A stretch of DNA of 64,000 nucleotides from Streptomyces cylindrosporus (GCF_022698165.1 NZ_JALDAY010000001.1:806001-870000), one strand, 5' to 3'. Positions 47,886 to 57,446 are shown, numbered from the stretch's first letter. Notes: generated from the letters alone by a model not told the origin. Program-made: numbers and translations.

Positions 47886-49781
47886 GTGACGACAGTGATG
47901 GGCGACGGACAGCCGGACGTGGAGACCGACGAGGAACTGGAGGAACTCCTCGGCTTCCTCCGGGACGCCCGCGGCTTCGACTTCACCGGGTACAAGCGGT
48001 CCTCGCTGGGCCGCCGTATCCGCAAGCGGATGACGGACGCGCAGGTCACGTCGTACACGGACTACCGTGATCGGCTGGAGACGAACGCGGAAGAGTTCGA
48101 CGCGCTGTTCAACACCATCCTGATCAACGTCACGTCCTTCTTCCGCGACCCCGACTCCTGGACCTTCATGCAGCGCGAGCTGCTGCCCGAGCTGCTCGCG
48201 CAGAGCGGGGCGGACGAGGAGATCCGGGTGTGGAGCGCGGGCTGCTCCAGCGGCGAGGAGGCCTACTCGCTGGCGATCATGTTCGCCGAGGCGCTCGGCC
48301 TGGACGAGACCCTGGAACGCGTCAAGATCTACGGCACCGACGTCGACGACGAGGCGCTGCGCGACGCCCGCTCGGGCCTGTATCCGGCCAAGGTCCTCAG
48401 CGCGCTCGCCCCCGACCTGCGGGACAAGTACTTCGAGCAGAACGGCGCCCGCTTCGGCTTCCGTCCCGACCTGCGCCGCCGGGTCATCTTCGGCCGGCAC
48501 GACATCACCCGGGACGCCCCGATCTCCCGCCTCGACCTGCTGACCTGCCGCAACACACTGATGTACTTCAACGTCGAGGCGCAGACCCAGATCATCGACC
48601 GCTTCCACTTCGCGCTGCGCGAGGGTGGCTTCCTCTTCCTGGGCAAGGCCGAGATGCTGCTCAACGACGCCGAGCGGTTCGACGTCATGAGCATGCGGCA
48701 GCGGGTGTTCCGCAGGCGCCCGGGCGAGGCCGTCGCGCCGTACCAGCCCGCCCCGGTGAAGATCAGGGCCGGGAACACCTCCGGCCTGCAGACCATGGCC
48801 CGGCACCGGCAGCTGCGCGACCTCATCCTGGACGCGACCCCCAGCCCCGCGCTGGCCGTGGACGCGGAGGGCATGGTCGTACTCATCAACAGCCACGCGC
48901 GCGTGCAGTTCGGTCTCACCGCCAACGATGTCGGGCGCCCCTTCCAGGACCTGGAGATCTCCTACCGCCCCGTCGAACTGCGCTCCCTGATCGAGCAGGC
49001 CACCCACGAGCGCCGCACCCTGCGGGTCAACGGCGCCGAGCGCCGGGTCGGCGAGGACGTCCAGTTCTTCGACATCCTCGTCCAGCCGCTGTCCGGCCCC
49101 GACAGCCTGTCCGTCGCCACCAACATCACCTTCACCGACGTCACGGTCGCCACCCAGCTCAAGTCGGAGGTCAAGCGGGTCCGCGAGGACCTGGAGACGG
49201 CGTACGAGGAACTCCAGTCCACCAACGAGGAACTGGAGACCACCAACGAGGAACTCCAGTCGAGCATCGAGGAGTTGGAGACCACGAACGAGGAACTCCA
49301 GTCCACCAACGAGGAACTGGAGACCACCAACGAGGAACTCCAGTCCGGCAACGAGGAACTGGAGACCATGAACGAGGAGATGCGGGTCCGCACCGAGGAA
49401 CTCGACGAGGCCCGCACCTTCCTGGAGGCCGTGCTGACCTCCATCGCCGCCGGAGTCGTCGTCCTCGACCAGAACATGAAGGTCAAGAGCTGGAACCGGG
49501 GCGCCGTCGACCTGTGGGGGCTGCGCCCCGACGAGGTCCTCGACCAGCCCTTCTACGGCCTCGACTTCGGGCTGCGCGCGGAACAGCTGCGCGAGACCAT
49601 CCAGCGCTGCGTCGAGAGCGGCAAGCGGGCCGACCCGCTGCCCGTCTCGGCCGTCAACCGCCTCGGCCGGTCGATCACCTGCCTGGTGCAGTGCAGCCCG
49701 TTCGACGGCCACAACGGCGGAGTCGTGCTGCTCATGGAAGAAGGCCGGACAAACGGCTCCGAGTGGGAGGCGGGGGCGTAG
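47886..49781 (+). CDS. CheR-type methyltransferase fused to PAS domains via coiled coil
   Basis: 631 residues. CheR N-terminal and SAM-binding methyltransferase domain (about 15-275; VWSAGCSSGEEAYSLA, GTDVDDEAL), a first PAS-like domain (about 310-425), a striking heptad coiled coil (about 430-500) built from EELQSTNEELETTN units, and a second PAS (about 510-620). GTG at 47886; an ATG at 47898 is possible. The layout matches CheB/CheR-PAS signal proteins whose partners are often kinases. It makes a natural pair with the preceding CheB domain. Confidence 0.9.
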   Translation: MTTVMGDGQPDVETDEELEELLGFLRDARGFDFTGYKRSSLGRRIRKRMTDAQVTSYTDYRDRLETNAEEFDALFNTILINVTSFFRDPDSWTFMQRELLPELLAQSGADEEIRVWSAGCSSGEEAYSLAIMFAEALGLDETLERVKIYGTDVDDEALRDARSGLYPAKVLSALAPDLRDKYFEQNGARFGFRPDLRRRVIFGRHDITRDAPISRLDLLTCRNTLMYFNVEAQTQIIDRFHFALREGGFLFLGKAEMLLNDAERFDVMSMRQRVFRRRPGEAVAPYQPAPVKIRAGNTSGLQTMARHRQLRDLILDATPSPALAVDAEGMVVLINSHARVQFGLTANDVGRPFQDLEISYRPVELRSLIEQATHERRTLRVNGAERRVGEDVQFFDILVQPLSGPDSLSVATNITFTDVTVATQLKSEVKRVREDLETAYEELQSTNEELETTNEELQSSIEELETTNEELQSTNEELETTNEELQSGNEELETMNEEMRVRTEELDEARTFLEAVLTSIAAGVVVLDQNMKVKSWNRGAVDLWGLRPDEVLDQPFYGLDFGLRAEQLRETIQRCVESGKRADPLPVSAVNRLGRSITCLVQCSPFDGHNGGVVLLMEEGRTNGSEWEAGA

Positions 49782-49790
49782 GCTTCCAGT

Positions 49791-50654
49791 ATGGCCACCG
49801 GAAGTGGGGCCCAGGATTCCACGGCATCCGCGGGGCGGAAGGCCGCGGTCGCGCGTGCCCGGTCGGCATACGAGACCGCGCGTGCCGAGCATCACGAGAA
49901 GCTCGCCGGTGAGGCCGACACCGAGGCGCTGCGGGAGGCTCACCTGCGGATCGCCGAGATCCACCGGTCCACGGCGGCCTGTCACCAGACCGCGGCCCGG
50001 CTCCAGGAGTCCTACGCGGCCCGGCTCACGACCTGGTCGCGGGACCGGGACAGGCCGCGGCCCCTGTTCATGGCCGGGGTCGCGGAGGCCTGCGGCACCA
50101 GCAGCGCCGCTCTCACCCTGGTCGGGAGCACGCTCGACCAGCTCGCCCTGGCCGCCTCCGACGAACCGTCCCGTGCCGCCCAGGAACTGGAGTTCCTGCT
50201 CGGTGAGGGTCCGGCCCGGGACGCGACGCGGGAAGTGCGCCTGGTCGCGGCGTCCGGCCTGACCCTGCGCGACCGCTGGCCCGGCTACGGTCCGGCGGTG
50301 GGCGAACTCGGCATCGCCGAGGTGGCCGCCATACCCCTCACCCTCTCGGGGGCGTGCGTCGGGGCCCTCGCGGTCTTCGACCCCGCTCCGGACTTCGTCG
50401 ATTCGGCCACCTTCTCCGAGGTCGCCGAGGCCATCACCCGTTCCATGATCCTGAGCACGGACGGCGCCCCCGGCCTCTGTGACGACTTCGACATGCGGGC
50501 ACTCGTGCATCAGGCCGCCGGTATGGTCTCCGTGCAGCTCGACTGCTCGGTGTCCGACGCCCTGGAAATGATCAAGGCGCATGCGTTCGCCGAGGGAGTC
50601 TCCGCGCAGTCGGTGGCGGACCGGATCGTGCGGGGGCTGCTGTGTCTCGACTGA
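49791..50654 (+). CDS. GAF-ANTAR domain protein
   Basis: 287 residues. An N-terminal coiled coil (about 15-80, RARSAYETARAEHHEKLAGE), a GAF domain (about 95-225) and a C-terminal ANTAR RNA-binding domain (about 230-285, VHQAAGMVSVQLDCSVSDAL). ANTAR proteins bind paired-hexaloop RNA to prevent termination. It starts 9 bp after the CheR-PAS gene, so it is likely an output of that sensory module. Confidence 0.85.
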   Translation: MATGSGAQDSTASAGRKAAVARARSAYETARAEHHEKLAGEADTEALREAHLRIAEIHRSTAACHQTAARLQESYAARLTTWSRDRDRPRPLFMAGVAEACGTSSAALTLVGSTLDQLALAASDEPSRAAQELEFLLGEGPARDATREVRLVAASGLTLRDRWPGYGPAVGELGIAEVAAIPLTLSGACVGALAVFDPAPDFVDSATFSEVAEAITRSMILSTDGAPGLCDDFDMRALVHQAAGMVSVQLDCSVSDALEMIKAHAFAEGVSAQSVADRIVRGLLCLD

Positions 50655-50688
50655 GAGGGGCGGACGTCCCCGAGGCGAAGGGAAGCTC

Positions 50689-51420
50689 ATGACCATGCCC
50701 GTGTCACAGCAGCGACTGGCGAGGGCGTTCGTCGACCTCGCCGCGAGCGTGGTCACGGACGCGGGCGATCCGACCGGGCTGCTGGAGGCCCTCGCGGCCC
50801 AGGGAACCGAACTGCTCGACGGCTGCGCCGTCGTCGTGCTGTACGCCCCCGACGAGCGCACCCCGGCCCGGGTGACCGGGGTCGGCGACGAGCTGATGGG
50901 GTTGGCCCGGGACGCCGTCGCCTGGGACGAGGGGCCCGGACGGGATGCTCGTCGCACCGGTCGGGCGGTGTCCGACACACCCCTCGACGGTGACCTGGCC
51001 CGGCGGGACTGGCCGCGTTACGCCCCGCGGGCGCTGGCGCTCGGCTACGGCCGGGCCGCCGCGCTGCCCCTGCGGGCCGGCGAGGACACCGTGGGCGCGC
51101 TGGTCCTGCTGGGCCGCGGCGCCGCGCCGCTCTCCGCCGAGCTCCTGGAGCTGGGCCAGTCGCTCACCGAGGCGGCCGGCTGGAACCTGGCCCAGGACCG
51201 GCTGCTGCGGGAGAGCCGCGCCCTCGCCGACCAGCTGGGCCAGGCCCTGACCAGCCGTGTCGTCATCGAACAGGCCAAGGGCTCGCTCGCGGCCCGGCAC
51301 TCCATCACGGTCGACGAGGCCTTCCACATCCTGCGCTCCCACGCCCGCTCCCAGCGCCGCCGGCTGACGGAGGTGGCCCGGGAAGTGGTGGAGCGGCGGC
51401 TGGAACTACGGGTGGAGTAG
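50689..51420 (+). CDS. GAF-ANTAR domain protein (second)
   Basis: 243 residues from the ATG at 50689 (AAGGGAAG upstream). A GAF-like domain (about 15-170) is followed by an ANTAR domain (about 180-240, RVVIEQAKGSLAARHSITVD, SHARSQRRRLTEVA). Same architecture as the preceding gene but lacking its N-terminal coiled coil. Two adjacent ANTAR proteins imply RNA targets not visible in this window. Confidence 0.85.
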   Translation: MTMPVSQQRLARAFVDLAASVVTDAGDPTGLLEALAAQGTELLDGCAVVVLYAPDERTPARVTGVGDELMGLARDAVAWDEGPGRDARRTGRAVSDTPLDGDLARRDWPRYAPRALALGYGRAAALPLRAGEDTVGALVLLGRGAAPLSAELLELGQSLTEAAGWNLAQDRLLRESRALADQLGQALTSRVVIEQAKGSLAARHSITVDEAFHILRSHARSQRRRLTEVAREVVERRLELRVE

Positions 51421-51461
51421 ACGCTGCTCAGGAGCCGGCGCTGTTCCGGGGGCGGTGCTGC

Positions 51462-51995
51462 TCAGGAGGCGGCGCTGCTCGTCTCCTTGCCCTTGCCCTC
51501 GCTCTCGCCCTGCGCCGCCCTGAACGCCTCGCGCAGGTGCTCCTCCTCGGCGTTGCTCAGCGAGGTCTGCACCAACTGACCGCCGAACGGGGTGAGTTGC
51601 GGGATCACCTTGTCCGCGGCCGCATTCTTGGCCAGCACGAAGAGGGCCGCGGCACCCGGGCGCAGATTCTGGCTGAGGTCCTTCATGAAGTCGTCGTTGA
51701 TGCCGGTGTCCGTGAACGCGCCCCCGGCCGCCCCGGCCGCCGCACCCACCGCCGCCCCGAGCAGCGGGGCCAGGAACAGCAGCCCGATCACACCGCCCCA
51801 CAGCGCGCCCCCGGCCGCGCCCACGGCGGAGTGGTTGACCGCCTGGTGCAGCTTGATCTTCCCGTCGTCGCGCCGCTCGACGACCACCGCGTCCTCCAGC
51901 TCGACCAGATGCTGCTTGGACAGCTCGAACAGCTTCTCGCGCACCTGGTTGGCGGTCGCGAGGTCGTTGTAGGCGACGACGAAGAGATTGCTCAC
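51462..51995 (-). CDS. DUF1269 membrane-associated protein
   Basis: 177 residues from the GTG at 51995 (AAGGGG upstream). DUF1269: [20 protein letters not shown] at the start, then a Gly/Ala-rich hydrophobic hairpin (about 55-95, [20 protein letters not shown]). Family members are stress-associated; function unknown. Convergent with the second ANTAR gene. Confidence 0.83.
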   Translation of the reverse strand: MSNLFVVAYNDLATANQVREKLFELSKQHLVELEDAVVVERRDDGKIKLHQAVNHSAVGAAGGALWGGVIGLLFLAPLLGAAVGAAAGAAGGAFTDTGINDDFMKDLSQNLRPGAAALFVLAKNAAADKVIPQLTPFGGQLVQTSLSNAEEEHLREAFRAAQGESEGKGKETSSAAS

Positions 51996-52261
51996 GATGA
52001 GCCCCTTATGCCCTATTGATCCGTTTCGTGTGTCCCGCTCGACTCTAGGCCGCAGAAAAAGGAGATGCACGCCGAGTGATCGCGTCCGTACTCTGGACAC
52101 ACGTTGCGGAGCCGCCCACCACCGGTTTCGGCAGGGCAGGCATCGTCTGCCGGACTCGGGGCTACTCTCTACGCACCGACGGAGGGACGCTCATCCCCCA
52201 GCGCCCCGTCGGCATGCACTCCATCGACACTCGTACACACCCACGCCCACGGAGGCCCGTC

Positions 52262-52552
52262 ATGGGCACCATCTTGATATCCGGGACCGTCGTCCTGGCC
52301 CTCTTAGGATTCGGAAACCACGTCTGGTGGCTCGCCGCGGCCGGCGTCTTCTTCCTGTACATGCAGTACGGGCGGGACGGCTCCGCCTCGCGGTCCTCGT
52401 CGTCCGGGGGATCCTCGTCGTCGTCGGGGTCCATGCCCGCGACGTACCAGGCCTACCGCAAGCGCCGGGACATGCAGGCCAAGTGGGAGCGCCGCTACCG
52501 TCGCGAGCGCCCCCTGGAGTCCCGCCGCCAGGAGCGCGAGAAGGGCAAGTAG
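52262..52552 (+). CDS. Small membrane protein with Ser-rich linker and basic tail
   Basis: 96 residues. ATG at 52262 with GGAGG upstream. A hydrophobic segment (residues about 5-37, with HVWWLAAAGVFFLYMQ), a run of serines and glycines, then a highly basic C-terminus (KRRDMQAKWERRYRRERP). Codon 15 (52304-52306) is TTA, so expression may need bldA. No family recognised. The preceding 266-bp gap (51996-52261) holds only the two start regions. Confidence 0.75.
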   Translation: MGTILISGTVVLALLGFGNHVWWLAAAGVFFLYMQYGRDGSASRSSSSGGSSSSSGSMPATYQAYRKRRDMQAKWERRYRRERPLESRRQEREKGK

Positions 52553-52554
52553 GC

Positions 52555-53139
52555 CTACAGGCCGGGGGCACCCCACACGGGGAACCACCGGCTCAGGTCC
52601 TGCTCCATCTTCAGGTCGCCCGCGAGAGCCGCCTTGACCTGCAGTTCCAGCGCGTTGTCGCGCCGCTGCCCGGCACCGAGCAGCGGCGCGAACGGATAGA
52701 ACGTGCCGCGCTTGTAGAGGTACACCAGCGCGAGCCGCCGTCCGCCCTCGCCCTCGAACCCGGCCAGTGAGCACAGCAGTTGCGGCCCGAAGCCATTGAC
52801 CTCCATCGAACTGTTCACCGCGTGCAGGTCGTTGACCAGGTCGGACAGCTGCTCGGGGGAGCGGCGGGAGACCAGCCAGGAGTAGCCGTACGTGTCCTGG
52901 CTGAGCTCGACCGGCGGGCCCTCCCGGTCGGCGTCCGCGTCCAGCAGAGCCTGGACCTCCCGGTGCGTCTGCTCGAAGGCGGCGCCCTCGACCGTGGCGA
53001 AGCACACCGCACCCGTGCCGGTCGGTGTGAAACCGGCCGCGGCCTCCAGGGTCACGGCCGCCGACGGCAGTCCGAAGAGCTGGTCCAGATCGGGCAGCGC
53101 CGGCTTGGTACGGCCGAGCAGGATGTCCAAGAGCCCCAT
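52555..53139 (-). CDS. pspAB: PspA-associated protein PspAB
   Basis: 194 residues beginning MGLLDILLGRTKPALPDLDQ, the start typical of actinobacterial PspAB. Soluble and without a known catalytic motif. It follows htpX by 3 bp, so the two are co-transcribed; PspAB-HtpX is a recognised pair in the actinobacterial phage-shock/membrane-stress response. pspA itself is not in the window. Confidence 0.82.
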   Translation of the reverse strand: MGLLDILLGRTKPALPDLDQLFGLPSAAVTLEAAAGFTPTGTGAVCFATVEGAAFEQTHREVQALLDADADREGPPVELSQDTYGYSWLVSRRSPEQLSDLVNDLHAVNSSMEVNGFGPQLLCSLAGFEGEGGRRLALVYLYKRGTFYPFAPLLGAGQRRDNALELQVKAALAGDLKMEQDLSRWFPVWGAPGL

Positions 53140-53142
53140 GCA

Positions 53143-54075
53143 TCACGCCTTTCCGGGGTTTTCCGGGGTCGCCGCCTCCCCCAACTCGGCGGAGATCCGG
53201 CCGAGTTGATCGAGGCGCTGGTCAAGGGTCGGGTGGGTCGAGAAGAACCGCTCGAAGCCGGGCTCCTTGCCGGTGGCCGGCGTGAAGTAGAAGGCGTTGA
53301 AGGCCTGGGCGGTGCGCAGGTCCTTGGTCGGGATCCGGGCGATGTCGCCGGAGACCTTGGTCAGCGCGGAGGCGAGCACCGAGGGCCGGCCGGTGAGCAG
53401 CGCGGCAGCCCGGTCGGCGGCCAGCTCCCGGTACCGGGACAGGGCCCTGATCAGCAGGAAGCTGATCGCGTACACGGCCGCCGACACCCCCATCACGGCC
53501 GCGAAGACCGCCGCGGTGTTCTGGTCGCGCCGGCCACCGCCGAAGAGCTGCGAGTAGAAGGCGAACCGCACGATCAGGCCCGCGATCACACCGAGGAACG
53601 AGGCGATCGTGATCACCGCGACGTCCTTGTGCGCCACGTGCGACAGCTCGTGCGCGAGCACGCCCTCCAGCTCGGCCGGCTCAAGGCGCCGCAGCAGCCC
53701 GGTGGTCACGCAGACCACCGCGTGGTCGGGACTGCGCCCGGTGGCGAACGCGTTCGGCATGTCCATCTCGGACACGGCGACCACCGGCTTGGGCATGTCG
53801 GCGATCGCGCACAGCCGGTCCACCACCGCGTGCAGCTCGGGATACTCCTCGCGCCCCACGACCCGCCCGCGCATGGCGAACATCGCGATCCGGTCGGAGA
53901 ACCAGAACTGTGCGACGAACATCGCCGCCATCAGCACGACGACCAGCAACCAGGACTTCAGCAACACGATCAGCGCGGCGACGAACGCCACGTACAGCAA
54001 CCCCAGCAGGAACATCGTGACCGTCATCCGCACGGTCAGCCGCCGGTCGCTCCGGAAGCGGCTCTGCATCTGCAT
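53143..54075 (-). CDS. htpX: HtpX-like membrane zinc metalloprotease
   Basis: 310 residues from the ATG at 54075 (54069 also possible). Two N-terminal membrane helices, then the zinc site HELSHVAHKD (HExxH) and the downstream glutamate region RYRELAADRAAALL; further helices between. HtpX degrades misfolded inner-membrane proteins. Operon with pspAB, which suggests envelope-stress control. Confidence 0.92.
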   Translation of the reverse strand: MQMQSRFRSDRRLTVRMTVTMFLLGLLYVAFVAALIVLLKSWLLVVVLMAAMFVAQFWFSDRIAMFAMRGRVVGREEYPELHAVVDRLCAIADMPKPVVAVSEMDMPNAFATGRSPDHAVVCVTTGLLRRLEPAELEGVLAHELSHVAHKDVAVITIASFLGVIAGLIVRFAFYSQLFGGGRRDQNTAAVFAAVMGVSAAVYAISFLLIRALSRYRELAADRAAALLTGRPSVLASALTKVSGDIARIPTKDLRTAQAFNAFYFTPATGKEPGFERFFSTHPTLDQRLDQLGRISAELGEAATPENPGKA

Positions 54076-54180
54076 CACCCCGCAGTCAGGCACTCGTCCC
54101 GCTGTCCAGTGTGCACCCGGCCACTCCCATGAAGTGGTTCCGATCGGCCCTAGTAGCTGCAAAAGGTCCTCATGAGGTCC

Positions 54181-54438
54181 CTAGTAGCGAGCCCCGAAAC
54201 CGCTGTACCCGAGGAGCAGGATGATCGCCGCGACGCTGCCCAGCACGATCGCCGTCGACACCCATGAGGACCGCCGCGGCGCCACCGGCTCGGGATCGGC
54301 CCGGAAGGGCTGCGGCTCGGGCGGATTCTCCTTCCACCGGGCGGCCAGCATCCGCGCCCGCGCCGAGGGCTCCTTGTGCTCGGCCTGATCGGCCCACCTG
54401 ATGTCGAACTCCCGCTCGTCATCGTCCTGCTGGGACAT
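54181..54438 (-). CDS. Small tail-anchored membrane protein of unknown function
   Basis: 85 residues from the ATG at 54438. Acidic N-terminus (MSQQDDDEREFDIRWADQAE), a charged middle and a single C-terminal membrane helix (about 60-80, STAIVLGSVAAIILLLGYSG). No family recognised. It lies between the glnA terminator and htpX on the same strand. Confidence 0.7.
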   Translation of the reverse strand: MSQQDDDEREFDIRWADQAEHKEPSARARMLAARWKENPPEPQPFRADPEPVAPRRSSWVSTAIVLGSVAAIILLLGYSGFGARY

Positions 54439-54493
54439 CCCCGTGTCTCCCCGTCGCCCTGTCACCTGGTCGAACAGCTGTGCAGAAAACCAT

Positions 54494-54539
54494 ACGACGG
54501 CGCCCCCGTCCCGGGAAACCGGAGCGGGGGCGCCGTCGT
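54494..54539 (-). terminator. Terminator of glnA
   Basis: A perfect 15-bp stem, ACGACGGCGCCCCCG (54494-54508) / CGGGGGCGCCGTCGT (54525-54539), with TATGGTTTTC after it on the minus strand. Confidence 0.85.
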
Positions 54540-54572
54540 CAGACCGTCTGCGACGCGTCGATCACGCGTCGA

Positions 54573-55982
54573 TCACACGTCGAAGTACAGCTCGAACTCG
54601 TGCGGGTGCGGACGCAGCTGCAGCGGGGCGATCTCGTTGGCGCGCTTGAAGTCGATCCACGTCTCGATCAGGTCGGACGTGAAGACGTCACCGGCGAGCA
54701 GGAACTCGTGGTCGCGCTCCAGGGAGTCGAGGACGGCCGGGAGGGAGGTCGGGACCTGGGCCACGTTGGCGTGCTCCTCGGGAGCCAGCTCGTAGAGGTC
54801 CTTGTCGATCGGCTCGGCCGGCTCGATCTTGTTCTTGATGCCGTCCAGGCCCGCGAGGAGCAGCGCCGAGAAGGCGAGGTACGGGTTGCCGGAGGAGTCG
54901 GGCGCGCGGAACTCGACGCGCTTGGCCTTCGGGTTGGAGCCCGTGATCGGGATACGCATCGCGGCGGAGCGGTTGCGCTGCGAGTACACCAGGTTGATCG
55001 GCGCCTCGAAGCCCGGGACCAGACGGTGGTACGAGTTCACCGTCGGGTTGGTGAAGGCGAGCAGCGACGGGGCGTGCTTGAGGATGCCGCCGATGTAGTA
55101 GCGGGCGGTGTCCGACAGGCCCGCGTAGCCGGCCTCGTCGTAGAACAGCGGGTCGCCGTTGGCCCACAGCGACTGGTGGACGTGCATGCCCGAGCCGTTG
55201 TCGCCGAAGATCGGCTTCGGCATGAAGGTCGCGGTCTTGCCGTTGCGCCAGGCCACGTTCTTCACGATGTACTTGAACAGCTGGAGGTCGTCCGCGGCCG
55301 CGAGCAGCGTGTTGAACTTGTAGTTGATCTCCGCCTGGCCGGCGGTGCCCACCTCGTGGTGCTGGCGCTCGACCTTCAGGCCGGCCGCCTCCAGCTCCAG
55401 GGAGATCTCGGCGCGCAGGTCGGCGAAGTGGTCGACCGGCGGGACCGGGAAGTAGCCGCCCTTGTAGCGGACCTTGTAACCCCGGTTGTCCTCTAGCGCA
55501 CCGGTGTTCCAGGCGCCGGCCTCGGAGTCGATGTGGTAGAAGCTCTCGTTCGCGGACGTGGCGAAACGGACGCTGTCGAAGACGTAGAACTCGGCCTCGG
55601 GACCGAAGTACGCGGTGTCCGCGATACCGGTCGACGCGAGGTAGGCCTCGGCCTTCTTCGCCACGTTGCGCGGGTCGCGGGAGTACTGCTCGCCCGTGAT
55701 CGGGTCGTGGATGAAGAAGTTGATGTTCAGCGTCTTGTCACGGCGGAAGGGGTCGACCCGGGCGGTCGACAGGTCCGCGCGCAGCGCCATGTCGGACTCG
55801 TGGATGGCCTGGAAGCCACGGATCGACGAGCCGTCGAACGCGAGCTCCTCGTCCGGGTCGAACGCCTCGACGGGCACCGTGAAGTGCTGCATGACGCCCG
55901 GCAGGTCGCAGAAGCGGACGTCGACGAACTTGACGTCCTCGTCCGCGATGAACTTCTTGGCCTCGTCGGCGTTCTGGAACAT
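54573..55982 (-). CDS. glnA: Glutamine synthetase type I
   Basis: 469 residues from the ATG at 55982 with AGGAGG upstream. GSI motifs: [33 protein letters not shown] and the adenylylation loop DLYELAPEE with target Y397. Adenylylation of Y397 by GlnE (window start) switches it off. Main ammonia-assimilating enzyme. Preceded by a well-formed GlnR box and followed by a strong terminator; monocistronic. Confidence 0.97.
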   Translation of the reverse strand: MFQNADEAKKFIADEDVKFVDVRFCDLPGVMQHFTVPVEAFDPDEELAFDGSSIRGFQAIHESDMALRADLSTARVDPFRRDKTLNINFFIHDPITGEQYSRDPRNVAKKAEAYLASTGIADTAYFGPEAEFYVFDSVRFATSANESFYHIDSEAGAWNTGALEDNRGYKVRYKGGYFPVPPVDHFADLRAEISLELEAAGLKVERQHHEVGTAGQAEINYKFNTLLAAADDLQLFKYIVKNVAWRNGKTATFMPKPIFGDNGSGMHVHQSLWANGDPLFYDEAGYAGLSDTARYYIGGILKHAPSLLAFTNPTVNSYHRLVPGFEAPINLVYSQRNRSAAMRIPITGSNPKAKRVEFRAPDSSGNPYLAFSALLLAGLDGIKNKIEPAEPIDKDLYELAPEEHANVAQVPTSLPAVLDSLERDHEFLLAGDVFTSDLIETWIDFKRANEIAPLQLRPHPHEFELYFDV

Positions 55983-56078
55983 CCAGCTCCTCCTACTCCC
56001 GACCGTCCTGCCGGGGTGGTAGTTCGTTCGTGCGGCCAGTGCGGTGGCACACGCTGACCTCGACCCTAGGGACGCGTG

Positions 56079-56116
56079 ATTTCTCGGGCGTGACCCATTT
56101 GTTTCGCACAAGTTAA
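56079..56116 (-). promoter_or_regulatory. GlnR box of glnA
   Basis: On the minus strand, TTAAC - 6 bp - GAAAC - 6 bp - GTCAC - 6 bp - GAAAT. It matches the Streptomyces GlnR consensus (gTnAc-n6-GaAAc, twice) at nearly all key bases and lies 97-134 bp before the ATG. Confidence 0.88.
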
Positions 56117-56179
56117 CCGGCCCGAGCCCGGTTGACCCCACCTGTCCGTATCGCGAAACGGGGGCAGTACGGTGGACGG

Positions 56180-56647
56180 GTGGACAAGAGGGAAGCAGTT
56201 GGGTCGTGGCTCTCGGGCCCCCGCGCGGCCGCGGAGGACGCCGGTGTCGACTTCGGATACCGCGGCGAGCGGCTGGGTCTGCCGGAGGAGGGACCGGGTT
56301 CCGTCGCCCGACCGGGTCGCCGGATCGGCGCCCTGGTCGTGGACTGGGGCCTGTGCCTCTTGATCGCATACGGCCTGATCACGCACGGCTACGACCAGGC
56401 GACCGGCAACTGGGCCCTGCTCGTCTTCTTCCTGCTCGGCGTCCTGACCGTCGGCACGGTCGGCTTCACCCCGGGCAAGCGCCTCTTCGGCCTCCGCGTG
56501 GTCGCCCTGGCCACCGGCCGGCCGAGTCCCCTGCGCGCCCTGCTGCGCACGGCCCTGCTCTGCGTCGCCATCCCGGCCCTGATCTGGGACCGCGACGGCC
56601 GGGGCCTGCACGACCAGCTGGCCCGCACGGTCGAACTCCGGATCTGA
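56180..56647 (+). CDS. RDD-family membrane protein
   Basis: 155 residues from the GTG at 56180. The N-terminal 50 residues are soluble; then an RDD domain: [20 protein letters not shown] (R and D of the family name), [14 protein letters not shown], and hydrophobic segments. Function of RDD proteins is mostly unknown, and some are ion exchangers. Divergent from glnA, convergent with the DUF4191 gene. Confidence 0.8.
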   Translation: MDKREAVGSWLSGPRAAAEDAGVDFGYRGERLGLPEEGPGSVARPGRRIGALVVDWGLCLLIAYGLITHGYDQATGNWALLVFFLLGVLTVGTVGFTPGKRLFGLRVVALATGRPSPLRALLRTALLCVAIPALIWDRDGRGLHDQLARTVELRI

Positions 56648-56682
56648 ACCCCCGTACCCAGGACGAACCCGTACCCAAGACG

Positions 56683-56712
56683 AAGGGGCGCCCGGTGATC
56701 CGGGCGCCCCTT
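56683..56712 (+). terminator. Terminator between RDD and DUF4191 genes
   Basis: A 13-bp perfect stem, AAGGGGCGCCCGG / CCGGGCGCCCCTT, TGAT loop, followed by GTTTCGT. Probably works for both convergent genes. Confidence 0.88.
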
Positions 56713-56744
56713 GTTTCGTACGAGAAGTTCTTTCGTACGAGGAG

Positions 56745-57446
56745 TCAGCGGGCCTTTCCGCCGCCCTTCGGCAGCTTCATGCCCTTCGGCATCGGCCCCT
56801 TCGGCAGCGGCATGTTGCTCATCAGGTCGCCCATCGCGCGCAGCCGGTCGTTCGTGGCCGTCACCTGTGGACCGGTCAGGACCCGCGGCAGCTTCAGCAT
56901 GGTCGTGCGGACCTTCTTCAGCTCGACCTGGCCCTCGCCCGTGCCGACGATGATGTCGTGCACCGGCACGTCCGCGACGATGCGGTTCATCTTCTTCTTC
57001 TCGGCGGCCACCAGGGTCTTCACCCGGTTCGGGTTGCCCTCGGCCACCAGCACGATGCCGGCCTTGCCGACGGCCCGGTGCACCACGTCCTGGCTGCGGT
57101 TCATCGCCACCGCCGGAGTCGTGGTCCAGCCCCGGCCGATGTTGTCGAGCACGGCCGCGGCGGCGCCCGGCTGGCCCTCCATCTGTCCGAAGGCCGCCCG
57201 CTCGGCCCGGCGCCCGAACACGATCGCCGTCGCGAGGAAGGCGAGGAACAGGCCCAGGATGCCGAGATAGATGGGGTGACCGATCAAGAAACCGATCGCG
57301 AGGAAGACACCGAAGGTGATGATGCCGACAGCCGCGAGTACAAGACCGATCTTCTTGTCGGCCTTGCGGGTCATCTTGTACGTCAGGGCGATCTGCTTCA
57401 GTCGCCCGGGGTTAGCGGCGTCCGCCGCGTTGTCCTTCCTCGCCAT
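56745..57446 (-). CDS. DUF4191 membrane protein
   Basis: 233 residues. Basic N-terminus, two membrane helices (about 33-75, IGLVLAAVGIITFGVFLAIG), then a soluble domain with DVVHRAVGKAGIVLVAEGNP and a basic, Gly/Lys/Pro-rich tail. This is a conserved actinobacterial protein of unknown role usually encoded next to lipA, as here. Confidence 0.82.
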   Translation of the reverse strand: MARKDNAADAANPGRLKQIALTYKMTRKADKKIGLVLAAVGIITFGVFLAIGFLIGHPIYLGILGLFLAFLATAIVFGRRAERAAFGQMEGQPGAAAAVLDNIGRGWTTTPAVAMNRSQDVVHRAVGKAGIVLVAEGNPNRVKTLVAAEKKKMNRIVADVPVHDIIVGTGEGQVELKKVRTTMLKLPRVLTGPQVTATNDRLRAMGDLMSNMPLPKGPMPKGMKLPKGGGKAR

